Below are positions 43,893 through 51,794 of a stretch of DNA of 63,242 nucleotides, piece by piece. Origin of the DNA: Hymenobacter amundsenii (GTDB lineage: Bacteria > Bacteroidota > Bacteroidia > Cytophagales > Hymenobacteraceae); the NCBI RefSeq assembly GCF_002204745.1, contig NZ_NIRR01000026.1, forward strand, positions 1 to 63,242, given 5' to 3'. The notes beneath the pieces were generated by a model that searched no databases, was not told the DNA's origin, and worked only from the letters and a program-made list of their open reading frames with translations. Position numbers and translations under genes: made by a program. Position 1 is the stretch's first letter, and each line of letters starts with the position of its first letter.

Positions 43893-45128
43893 ATGCCCCA
43901 AGCAGTACCCTCCGGCTTCGAGTCGCTGGCCGCCAGCCGCGCCTACTTCACCCAGGAATCGATGCTGGCCGTGGAAACGCGCAAGCGCAAGCTGTTTATT
44001 GGGCTGCCCCGAGAGACTTCCCTGCAGGAAAACCGCATCTGCCTTACGCCCGAGGCCGTGAAGCACTTAGTAGAAGGCGGCCACGAGGTGCTGCTCGAAA
44101 GTGGAGCCGGCGAGCCCAGCCGCTACTCCGACCACGAGTATTCGGAGGCCGGTGCCACCATTGCCTACTCGCAGAAAGAGGTGTTCGAGGCCGATATTAT
44201 TCTGAAAGTGGCCCCCGCCACCTACGAAGAAATGGAATATCTGCGGGCGGGCCAGACGCTGATTTCGGCCCTGCAATTTGGTACGCTCACGGCTGATTAC
44301 ATTACGGCCCTGCTGCGCAAGAAAATCAACGCCATCAGCTTCGAACTCATCAAGGACCCGAGTGGGGCGCGGCCGGTGGTACGGGCTATGTCGGAAATTG
44401 CGGGTTCGACGGTGATGCTGGTAGCGGCCGAATACTTAGCTGCCCGCGGTGGCGACGAGGGCAAGGGTATTATCCTGGGCGGTATTACGGGGGTGCCGCC
44501 TTCGCAGGTGGTCATACTGGGGGCTGGCACGGTGGCCGAGTATTCGGCGCGGGCCGCCATCGGGCTGGGGGCCGAAGTGAAGGTGTTTGATAACCATCTG
44601 TACAAGCTACGCCGCCTTAAGCAGAACCTGGGCCAGCCCCAGCTTTATACCAGCACCCTCGACACGTTTGCCCTTAATCAGCAGTTGCGCCGCGCCGATG
44701 TGGTTATCGGGGCCCTCAACCCCGAGGAAGGGCGCATCCCGTTCATGGTGTCGGAGGAGGCGGTTTCGCAGATGTCACCCGGCTCGGTGCTCATCGATGT
44801 GAGTATCGACCAGGGCGGCTGTTTTGCTACAAGTGAGGTGACCAGCCACGCTAAGCCCGTTTTCCGCAAGTACGACGTCATTCACTACTGCGTGCCCAAC
44901 ATCGCCTCGCGGGTGCCGCGCACGGCTACCAATGCCCTCAGCAACATCTTCACGCCCATTCTGCAGGAAATCAGCCAGCATGGTGGTGTGAATGAGGTGC
45001 TGTTCACCAACGAGCATTTCCGCTCCGGCGTGTATGCCTACAAAGGCTCCCTGACCAACGCCAGCATCGCTCGCCGCTTCAACATGCGCTACAAGGAGTT
45101 GGCTTTGATGATTGCCGTGCGCAACTAA
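43893..45128 (+). CDS. ald: Alanine dehydrogenase
   Basis: 411 residues. AlaDh/PNT N-terminal domain (GLPRETSLQENRICLTPEAV) and NAD-binding domain (QVVILGAGTVAEYSARAAIG) are present, along with DVSIDQGGCFATSEV and HYCVPNIASRVPRTAT. It interconverts alanine with pyruvate and ammonia using NAD. The N-terminus is about 25 residues longer than classical Ald and is typical of the Bacteroidota version. Start ATG at 43893. Confidence 0.9.
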   Translation: MPQAVPSGFESLAASRAYFTQESMLAVETRKRKLFIGLPRETSLQENRICLTPEAVKHLVEGGHEVLLESGAGEPSRYSDHEYSEAGATIAYSQKEVFEADIILKVAPATYEEMEYLRAGQTLISALQFGTLTADYITALLRKKINAISFELIKDPSGARPVVRAMSEIAGSTVMLVAAEYLAARGGDEGKGIILGGITGVPPSQVVILGAGTVAEYSARAAIGLGAEVKVFDNHLYKLRRLKQNLGQPQLYTSTLDTFALNQQLRRADVVIGALNPEEGRIPFMVSEEAVSQMSPGSVLIDVSIDQGGCFATSEVTSHAKPVFRKYDVIHYCVPNIASRVPRTATNALSNIFTPILQEISQHGGVNEVLFTNEHFRSGVYAYKGSLTNASIARRFNMRYKELALMIAVRN

Positions 45129-45440
45129 GAGCACGGATACCGCAGATGGAGGTAGGCTGGTGCAACATAGTAGCGCAACGGAATCTTAGGCTAAATCACT
45201 CCCTATTCTGCCATGTATAAGCCGACTGTCTTCGTTGCCTGCTGCTGGCCGTCATCGGCAAGCCCTCAGCCTGGGGCCAGAAGATGCCACTTGCTACCCA
45301 TCGGTAGCCGTCAGGAGCGGGGGGAGGCGGTAATGCGGAAATAGGGGGCCAGAGGAGGCGACCAACATGGCGTAACAGCAGTTATTTGGATATTGCGTAA
45401 GTCAACCTTGCCCTAGCACGGGGGTCCGCTAGCTACTCTT
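45129..45440. other. 312-bp gap with a possible secretory-protein remnant
   Basis: An ATG at 45212 reads MYKPTVF; shifting frame, LLLAVIGKPSAWGQK looks like a signal peptide end, and the frame then stops within about 15 codons. This may be the 5' remnant of an exported protein. Short CACGGAT words follow the ald stop. No other feature. Confidence 0.35.
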
Positions 45441-46394
45441 ATGGATATTATTCGCCCGTTATGCACTGCTTGCTTGGTCCTGATTACTGCCTGTCAGCCC
45501 ACCTCTAATTCGCATGCCCTCCGCCTCCAGTTGCTCGCTGATACGCAGCAGCGCACAAATGACAACATGCTGAAGCAGGGGGAGAATATGCTACTAGGTA
45601 TAAAGGCTGCGGTAGAAAGGGACCGTAATCAGCCAAAAGACATCGTTGTTCTAGAGCAGGCCGAGAAAATTCTGAAGCAGACGAAGGTTCTGACAAGCAA
45701 CTTGCGCAACGCCCGGGCAGAGTTGGGGAAACAGTTATCAGCTACGGGGCAGGGGCTGAGTGACCACGTCCCTGTCGCCAATGTCCTCTTGTCTTCTGCT
45801 ACTGCTACTTCCGCCGATAGCCTGTACCAGCAGTCAATTCGCTTCGGCCGTTTTATCCGCCCGCTTATTGCACCACCAGCGGAAAAGCAACGGCTGTCAG
45901 GCCCAAATGCTGCTTCGACACCGTTCGGGCAGCTGTTCACCACTGCCGAAACCTATCGAAAGTTCTATTTCGAGGATGCAACAGCAGTGGAAGCGCTAGC
46001 CGTATTAACCCAGCAGGAAGCGGAGGTTTTGCAGCTAAGCAATTCGGCGTTGGGTGACCAGGCGCGGCTACTAGGACGAGGCTACGACGGATTCTATAAG
46101 ATTTATGCTTACGCCGTAGCGGAGTCGAACACCGTTCGGGTTGGAGAGAAGTACAAAGCTAATTTATTGCTGTTAAGAAGCAGCGGTGCCACGGAGAAGC
46201 TCAAGATGGGGGCAAATGGCGTGGCCGTTCCGGTGAGCGAAGATGGCCGGGGGCGGGTGGAATTTAGGGTTGCCCGGCAATTGCCACCCGGTCAGGACTC
46301 TATGCGCGCTTTTTGGGAGGGTACCATCAGCCTATATGTTTACGGCCACGACAGTACTTTCCGGCTGCGGGTGCCTTATACGATTCGTAAATAG
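45441..46394 (+). CDS. GldM-like lipoprotein
   Basis: 317 residues. A lipoprotein signal with lipobox ITAC (Cys18) precedes a helical N-domain (RTNDNMLKQGENMLLGIKAA and VLEQAEKILKQTKVLTSNLR). The beta-rich C-domain has VAESNTVRVGEKYKANLLLL and GRVEFRVA. Both parts resemble the D1 helical bundle and D2 Ig-like domain of GldM, the T9SS motor and gliding shaft protein, but the cytoplasmic/TM helix is replaced by a lipid anchor and later domains are missing. Homology is by pattern only. No gldK, gldL or gldN nearby. Confidence 0.6.
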   Translation: MDIIRPLCTACLVLITACQPTSNSHALRLQLLADTQQRTNDNMLKQGENMLLGIKAAVERDRNQPKDIVVLEQAEKILKQTKVLTSNLRNARAELGKQLSATGQGLSDHVPVANVLLSSATATSADSLYQQSIRFGRFIRPLIAPPAEKQRLSGPNAASTPFGQLFTTAETYRKFYFEDATAVEALAVLTQQEAEVLQLSNSALGDQARLLGRGYDGFYKIYAYAVAESNTVRVGEKYKANLLLLRSSGATEKLKMGANGVAVPVSEDGRGRVEFRVARQLPPGQDSMRAFWEGTISLYVYGHDSTFRLRVPYTIRK

Positions 46395-46463
46395 AGGCTC
46401 TGCTGCTAATTATAGTATCGGCTGAATCAGGAGTAGTAAGTCGTGTGCTTCCGCCCACCAAGG

Positions 46464-46865
46464 CTACCCGCTTACCAGCCGGGCAAACTGCCCGTAGTCG
46501 CGGATGTAGTCGGCCTCATCATATTCTATGGAAGCCAGGCACATGAGCACCGCGCCGGGGCCGAAGCGGATTTCGCGCCAGCACAGCGGCGGCACGTACA
46601 GGCCCTGCGTGGGCTGGTCGAGGCGGAAAGTATGGCGCTGGCGGTCGGGTGTTTCCACCAGTAGCTCGATGGTGCCATGTACAGCCACAATCAGCTGTTC
46701 CAGCGCGTGGTGGGCGTGGTTGCCGGCTACTTTGGTGGTGGGCACGTCGGCAGTCCAATACACCCGCTTGACTGGGAACGGCAGCTGGCCGCCCTCCGCG
46801 ATAATGAGGTGGCCCAGCGCGTCGGAGCCGGTGGCGGGAAAGTCGAGCAGGTGGGGGAGCGGCAT
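46464..46865 (-). CDS. FdtA/WxcM-like cupin (sugar 3,4-ketoisomerase type)
   Basis: 133 residues, one cupin. LPFPVKRVYWTADVPTTKVAG and NHAHHALEQLIVAVHGTIEL match the FdtA/QdtA family, which isomerises dTDP-4-keto-6-deoxyhexose for O-antigen sugars; LYVPPLCWREIRFGPGAVL completes the fold. The usual RGxHAH reads AGNHAH, so the Arg is replaced by Ala. No dTDP-sugar genes adjoin. It may instead be a WxcM-like non-catalytic cupin. Confidence 0.78.
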   Translation of the reverse strand: MPLPHLLDFPATGSDALGHLIIAEGGQLPFPVKRVYWTADVPTTKVAGNHAHHALEQLIVAVHGTIELLVETPDRQRHTFRLDQPTQGLYVPPLCWREIRFGPGAVLMCLASIEYDEADYIRDYGQFARLVSG

Positions 46866-46949
46866 GGGTTACGGCGGGGTGTTGGGGCGGGCGTGGCGTA
46901 GGCCGGGTAGCGTGCGAGAAGCAGCTGAAACAGTGAATCGGGTACGGCC

Positions 46950-47861
46950 TTATTCTGCCGCCAGCAGGAGCGTTTTCCAGGCGTCGAGCAGGCGGCCCTC
47001 TTCCAGCAGCTTCTTGCCCAGAATCATCAGCTCCTCGCGCTGGCGGGTGGGCGAACCGTGGTGCTGGCTCAGGGTGTAGCTCACCAGCGGCTCGTGGCGG
47101 AAGGCGGCTACCTGCTCGGTTGTGGGAATGGACTGGGCTTCGATGTTGGCCAGCCGGCCCAGGTTGTTGCCAGTCAGCAGGTCGGAGGTACGCAGGAACT
47201 CCGGGAGCTGGTCGATGCCGATGCCAAGGTTGCGGTTGGGCTTGGGCACCTCGAACAGGCTGCTGCCCGAGGCCCGGCAGTACCAGTCGCCGCCGAGGCG
47301 GGCAATGGCGTCGAGCTTGAACGGGTCGATGCCGGAGCCGCTGGGCAGCACGATGTCTTCGCGGAAATGGGCCATCACGACCCGGCAGATAATCAGGTTG
47401 CCGGCCCCGTTGTTCTGGCCCAGCTCAATTACCTGCTCCACCACGCACTCGAAGGCGGCCGGGGCCTCGGCCACCCGGGGCGGCTTCACCTTCTGGCTGG
47501 GCAGCTGAGTGAAACCGGCCTTCACGAACTCGTTCACGCCTTTTTCATACTCAGTGCTCGACAGCGACATCTGCTCGACCATGGCGTAGTCGCAGATGTG
47601 GATGACGACTTCGGGCACCTCGCGCACATTTTGCAGGGTGTGCTTCTGGGAGTTGTCGCGGACCCGGTTGGCGGGCGAAAACACCAGAATGGGCGGGTTG
47701 GAGCCGAAGCAGTTGAAGAAGCTGTAGGGGCTCAGGTTCACGCTGCCATCGGCCGCAATGGTGCTGGCGAAGGCCACGGGGCGCGGGGCAATGGCGCCCA
47801 CCATAAAAGGGTGCAGCTCGGCGGGCGTAAGCTGGGCGGGGTCGATGGTGCGGAAGGACAT
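46950..47861 (-). CDS. Flavin reductase family protein (FMN-binding split barrel)
   Basis: 303 residues. The split-barrel signature PHPFMVGAIAPRPVAFAST-like start and SPYSFFNCFGSNPPILVFSP mark FMN-binding flavoproteins of the DIM6/NTAB (flavin reductase-like) group. A C-terminal helical extension (about 215-303) ends in REELMILGKKLLEEGRLLDA. Substrate is unknown. It stands 84 bp from the cupin gene on the same strand. Confidence 0.86.
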   Translation of the reverse strand: MSFRTIDPAQLTPAELHPFMVGAIAPRPVAFASTIAADGSVNLSPYSFFNCFGSNPPILVFSPANRVRDNSQKHTLQNVREVPEVVIHICDYAMVEQMSLSSTEYEKGVNEFVKAGFTQLPSQKVKPPRVAEAPAAFECVVEQVIELGQNNGAGNLIICRVVMAHFREDIVLPSGSGIDPFKLDAIARLGGDWYCRASGSSLFEVPKPNRNLGIGIDQLPEFLRTSDLLTGNNLGRLANIEAQSIPTTEQVAAFRHEPLVSYTLSQHHGSPTRQREELMILGKKLLEEGRLLDAWKTLLLAAE

Positions 47862-47962
47862 GGGGCGAAGGTCGGACTTATCGGCGTAATTTCCCGCCGG
47901 GCCGCCGGGGCGTCTGCTCCGAAACCCTAATTGTCAATTACTGCCTTACGCTACTACCACTT

Positions 47963-48871
47963 ATGCTCCGCCTACTATTGTTGCTGCTGCTCGCCGGTCC
48001 GGCCGTCGCCCAAGTTCCGGCCGATACAGCCCGGTTGCGCCGCCACTTGGTGGCCCTCACCACCACGCCCGAGCCGCGCAATTACCGCCACCAGGCCAGC
48101 CTGAACCAGGCCGCCGACTACATTAAGGCGGAACTGGCCGCCGCCGGGGGGCAACCCACCGAGCAGCCCTACACGGTGCAGGGCCAGACTTACCACAACG
48201 TGCTGGCCCACTTCGGCCCCGAAACCGGCCCCCGCTTGGTGGTGGGGGCACACTATGATGTGTGCGGGGAGCAGCCGGGGGCCGACGACAACGGCACCGG
48301 CGTGGCTGCACTACTGGAGCTGGCCCGGCTCCTGGGGCAGCAAGCCAACCTACCTTACCGGATAGATCTGGTGGCCTACACGCTGGAGGAACCGCCATTT
48401 TTTCGCACCAAAAACATGGGCAGCTACGTGCACGCCCAGGCCCTGCGCGCGGCCGGCGTGCCGGTGCGCGGCATGGTGGCCCTGGAAATGCTGGGCTATT
48501 ACGACGACCGTAAGGACAGCCAGGACTACCCTTTCGGACCGTTGAAATGGGTGTATGGCAGCCGAGGTAACTACGTGACGGTGGCTCAGAAATTCGGGAA
48601 CGGCCACTTCGGTCGGCAGTTTGCGCGGCGTTACAAAATGGCCGCCGCGCTGCCCGTGAAGCGCTTCAAGGCCCCCGCCTGGCTGCCCGGCATCGACTTC
48701 TCCGACCACCTCAATTACTGGCAGTTCGGCTACTCGGCGGTATTGCTCACCGATACGGCCTTCTACCGCAACAAAAGCTACCACGAGCCCACCGACACCC
48801 TGGCCCGCCTGGATATGCGCCGCCTAGGGCTGGCCGTGGACGCGCTGCTGGCCGTAGTGCTACAGGGTTGA
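47963..48871 (+). CDS. M28-family zinc aminopeptidase, exported
   Basis: 302 residues. Signal peptide MLRLLLLLLLAGPAVAQ. Zinc ligands of peptidase family M28: His and Asp in VGAHYDVCGEQPGADDNGTG, Glu in LEEPPFF, and the late SYHEPTDT. It likely trims peptides in the periplasm or outside. It overlaps the convergent hypothetical gene by 12 bp. Confidence 0.88.
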   Translation: MLRLLLLLLLAGPAVAQVPADTARLRRHLVALTTTPEPRNYRHQASLNQAADYIKAELAAAGGQPTEQPYTVQGQTYHNVLAHFGPETGPRLVVGAHYDVCGEQPGADDNGTGVAALLELARLLGQQANLPYRIDLVAYTLEEPPFFRTKNMGSYVHAQALRAAGVPVRGMVALEMLGYYDDRKDSQDYPFGPLKWVYGSRGNYVTVAQKFGNGHFGRQFARRYKMAAALPVKRFKAPAWLPGIDFSDHLNYWQFGYSAVLLTDTAFYRNKSYHEPTDTLARLDMRRLGLAVDALLAVVLQG

Positions 48872-49471
48872 GCTTGTAATATCGGCCGGCTGACCCACCC
48901 ACACCCAGCTGGTCTGCACGAGGAGGTAGCGGTTGCCATCTTCCGCGGTGTGAAAATAATGAGGTCGGGTGAAGGCCCACGCCGGCCAGCCAGTTGGGTA
49001 ATCGAGGGCATCCAGCCAAGTTTCCCAGGGGTGAGTAGTCCAGGTCAACGTATCGGCGCCGGGCAGCTGGCAGTACTCCGGGGGTAGGGGAGGACCGGCA
49101 GGATCAGGCCCCCCAAACGTACCGCCGTATCGCGCCCGCCTCTCGCCGATGCCGGCCACTGCCTGAGAGTTGTGCGCAAAATCAGCTCCCTCCACCAGCC
49201 AGATGGCCAGGTAAAAGGGCTCCGGTTGGGCCCGCAATTGCTGCTGCCAGTCGAAGAAAGTAACCAGCAGATGCCCGGCTGCTAATTGCCGTACCCGTTG
49301 CGGGGGCTGGCGGTGGTGCCAGTGCCATAGCCCGAGGCCCAGCTTCTCGTAGTCGTAGCCATACCGTTGCAACATTCCCTCCGACAGGGGCGCAGCCGTA
49401 AGGCTTTGTTGCATAAGGCGTTTCAGATGGCGGGTGCCACCTCGGAGCTTCTGGCGGGTGAGGTAGCGCAT
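48860..49471 (-). CDS. Hypothetical protein
   Basis: 203 residues, soluble. Basic, helical start (MRYLTRQKLRGGTRHLKRLM) followed by aromatic-rich segments (LWHWHHRQPPQRVRQLAAGH, FFDWQQQLRAQPEPFYLAIW). No recognised family or signal. ATG at 49471 preferred over a TTG three codons earlier. It overlaps the 3' end of the M28 gene tail to tail. Confidence 0.65.
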   Translation of the reverse strand: MRYLTRQKLRGGTRHLKRLMQQSLTAAPLSEGMLQRYGYDYEKLGLGLWHWHHRQPPQRVRQLAAGHLLVTFFDWQQQLRAQPEPFYLAIWLVEGADFAHNSQAVAGIGERRARYGGTFGGPDPAGPPLPPEYCQLPGADTLTWTTHPWETWLDALDYPTGWPAWAFTRPHYFHTAEDGNRYLLVQTSWVWVGQPADITSSTL

Positions 49472-49575
49472 AGCTGACAAAAGTTAAGATAAGCAGTAAT
49501 GCAGGATAGTTGCTAAACTACTATATCTTTACTAAATAGCTATAGCTTGCAATAAGCCCTTACTTACCCGTTCTC

Positions 49576-49998
49576 ATGTCCCAGCTCCGATGCCCCAAGT
49601 GCGAATCGATGGAAGCCACCAAAAGTGGTATTGTGGGGGGGCGGCAGCGTTATAAGTGCCGAAATTGCGGTTACCACTACTCGGTGGCCAAGGCGGGCAA
49701 GGAAACCAATCCGTACTACGTCATTAAGGCATTACAACTCTACATTGAAGGCGTGAGCTACCGCGAGATTGAGCGGTTGCTAGGCGTGAGCCACGTGAGC
49801 GTGATGAACTGGGTGAAGAAGTACGGCGTGAAGGCCCCACGGCAGCCCGACTACCACCCGACCTATAAAATACTCAACCAGAAGGAGCTGGCCGAGTTTT
49901 TCCAGCATCCGGAAAACCTGAAGGGCTCGGGCATGATGATTACCGAACTGGGCGATAAGTATATGCTCATCAAGTGGGAACGGTTTCGGCAGGGGTAG
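49576..49998 (+). CDS. IS1-type zinc-finger/HTH protein without catalytic domain
   Basis: 140 residues. Zinc ribbon CPKCESMEATKSG and RYKCRNCGYHYS is followed by a helix-turn-helix (YREIERLLGVSHVSVMNWVK), the layout of InsA and the N-terminus of IS1-like transposases. There is no DDE domain, no second transposase gene and no terminal inverted repeat around it. It ends in a private C-terminal piece (EFFQHPENLKGSGMMITELG). I infer a domesticated DNA-binding regulator; it is upstream of and co-directional with the porin gene. Confidence 0.8.
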   Translation: MSQLRCPKCESMEATKSGIVGGRQRYKCRNCGYHYSVAKAGKETNPYYVIKALQLYIEGVSYREIERLLGVSHVSVMNWVKKYGVKAPRQPDYHPTYKILNQKELAEFFQHPENLKGSGMMITELGDKYMLIKWERFRQG

Positions 49999-50141
49999 AG
50001 CTATAAGGGTTTAGCGGAACTATAGCTTACATGTGAGTTCCGGGCGGGGATTTTTCTATTTGGGTAAGCCGAAGCGCGGCGGCAGCTGCCGTTGTCATTG
50101 GAGCTGACCCATTCCCACCCCTTTATTTCTCCCTTCACATC

Positions 50142-51614
50142 ATGATAAACGTCCGTTACCCACTAGTAATGAGTGCGTTGTTGGCTGCTGCCACGGCTTC
50201 GGCCCAGGTGCAGTCGCCCCCCGCCGGCAACCCGCCCGCTCCGGCTCCCGCGCCCCAGGCCGCGCCGCCCGCTTCGGAGGCTCCGACCGCTTCGGTACCC
50301 TACGGAGCCGGCCTCAAGGTCAACCTCTCGCCCGATGGTTCGAAGTACTTCCGCATCATCAACTGGCACCAGGTCTGGACCCGCTACAACAAGAACAACA
50401 CCGGCTCGCAGCGCGTCGCCGGCGACCCCGAAAGCAGCACGTTCGATGTGGGCCTGCGCCGCTCCCGGGTCCTGATTTATGCCCAACTCAACCCGCGCTT
50501 TCTCATCATCACCCACTTCGGCATCAACAACCAGAATGCTGTGAGTGGGGGCGTGGGCATCGGCGACCCCGGCAAAAAGCCCCAACTGTTCATCCACGAG
50601 GCAATGGTGGAGTACAAGGTGTTCAAGTACATGAACATTGGGGCGGGTCTGCACTACCAGAACGGTGTTTCGCGCATGACCCGCGCCAGTACGCTCAACT
50701 TCCTGGCCTACGACGCGCCGATTACCAACTGGCCCACCATCGAGAAAATCGACCAGTTCGCCCGCTGGATGGGCATCTATGCCAAAGGCCGGGTGGGCAA
50801 GTTCGACTACGCCGTGTCGGTGAACGACCCGTTTGCCACCAACCAGGCCCTAACGCCGGCTGCCCAGCCCCTGAACGTAGCCGACTACAACCCGCGCAAC
50901 AGCCACAAGGTGTACCAGGGCTACTTCGCCTACGAGTTCCTCGACCAGGAAGCCAACCTGCTGCCCTACCAGACCGGCTCTTACCTGGGCACCAAGCGGG
51001 TGTTCAATCTGGGCGCGGGCTTCATGTTCAACAAAGACGCCATGATGTCGCGGACCGGGGCCGTGCCCGTGCCCACCCCGGCCGACCCGTTTACCAGCGT
51101 GCCCAACAAGCTCCAGAACCTGGGCATTCTGTCGGCCGACTTGTTCTACGATACGCCTATCAACAAGGACGCCGGCACGGCCCTGACGGCCTATGCGGTG
51201 TACTACAACTACAGTTTCGGCACGAACTACGTCCGCAACATTGGCATTCTGAACCCGAGCACTGCCGGCGGTTCGAGCGCCATTCCGGGGGCGGGCACGC
51301 TGCGCGGCAATGCTTACCCTGTTGTCGGCACAGGCTCCTCAACCTACCTGCAGGCCGGCTATCTGCTGCCTACAAACACCCTTGGCGAGAAGGCCCGCCT
51401 GCAGCCCTACGCCGCCTGGATGCACGGCAACTACGACGGGCTGAAAGCCATCGGGTCTAAAGACGTGAACGTGTACGACCTCGGGGCCAACCTGCTGCTC
51501 GACGGCCACAACGCCAAGTTCACGCTCAACTACCGCGCCCGGCCCGACTACTCCAACCCCCAGGATGTCAACTACCGCCCCGAAATCACCCTCCAGACTA
51601 TGATTTTCTTGTAG
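50142..51614 (+). CDS. Outer membrane porin (phosphate-selective porin O/P-like)
   Basis: 490 residues. Signal peptide MINVRYPLVMSALLAAATASAQ, then a Pro/Ala-rich spacer (about 24-50) and a beta-barrel with FRIINWHQVWTRYNKN, DVGLRRSRVLIYAQLNPRFL and MNIGAGLHYQNGVSR, ending in the outer-membrane terminal strand ITLQTMIFL with C-terminal aromatic/hydrophobic alternation. It likely passes small anions; its place before a carboxylate symporter and acyl-CoA synthetases suggests organic acids rather than phosphate. Confidence 0.82.
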   Translation: MINVRYPLVMSALLAAATASAQVQSPPAGNPPAPAPAPQAAPPASEAPTASVPYGAGLKVNLSPDGSKYFRIINWHQVWTRYNKNNTGSQRVAGDPESSTFDVGLRRSRVLIYAQLNPRFLIITHFGINNQNAVSGGVGIGDPGKKPQLFIHEAMVEYKVFKYMNIGAGLHYQNGVSRMTRASTLNFLAYDAPITNWPTIEKIDQFARWMGIYAKGRVGKFDYAVSVNDPFATNQALTPAAQPLNVADYNPRNSHKVYQGYFAYEFLDQEANLLPYQTGSYLGTKRVFNLGAGFMFNKDAMMSRTGAVPVPTPADPFTSVPNKLQNLGILSADLFYDTPINKDAGTALTAYAVYYNYSFGTNYVRNIGILNPSTAGGSSAIPGAGTLRGNAYPVVGTGSSTYLQAGYLLPTNTLGEKARLQPYAAWMHGNYDGLKAIGSKDVNVYDLGANLLLDGHNAKFTLNYRARPDYSNPQDVNYRPEITLQTMIFL

Positions 51615-51672
51615 GAGCGGCGAGAACGAACGTGCTATTGTGCTGATATATCCCGCGCGACAAGCGGCGACC

Positions 51673-51726
51673 AAGGACCTGCCAGGAGGGTAATCTTTAC
51701 ATAGAATACCCTCCTGGCAGGTCCTT
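51673..51726. repeat. Inverted repeat, family B, short copy
   Basis: Perfect 20-bp arms AAGGACCTGCCAGGAGGGTA (51673-51692) and its complement (51707-51726), loop 14. It lies between porin and symporter genes. It may also work as an RNA stabiliser or partial terminator between them. Confidence 0.8.
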
Positions 51727-51794
51727 CACTCATTTACTAATTTCCGTACGCACTGCCCTTTACCATTTCTCTCACCACCAAATTTCCTTACTCT

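Noticed and set aside
49500..50050. Complete IS1-like insertion sequence around 49576
   Set aside because: No second transposase frame, no terminal inverted repeats and no target duplication were found.
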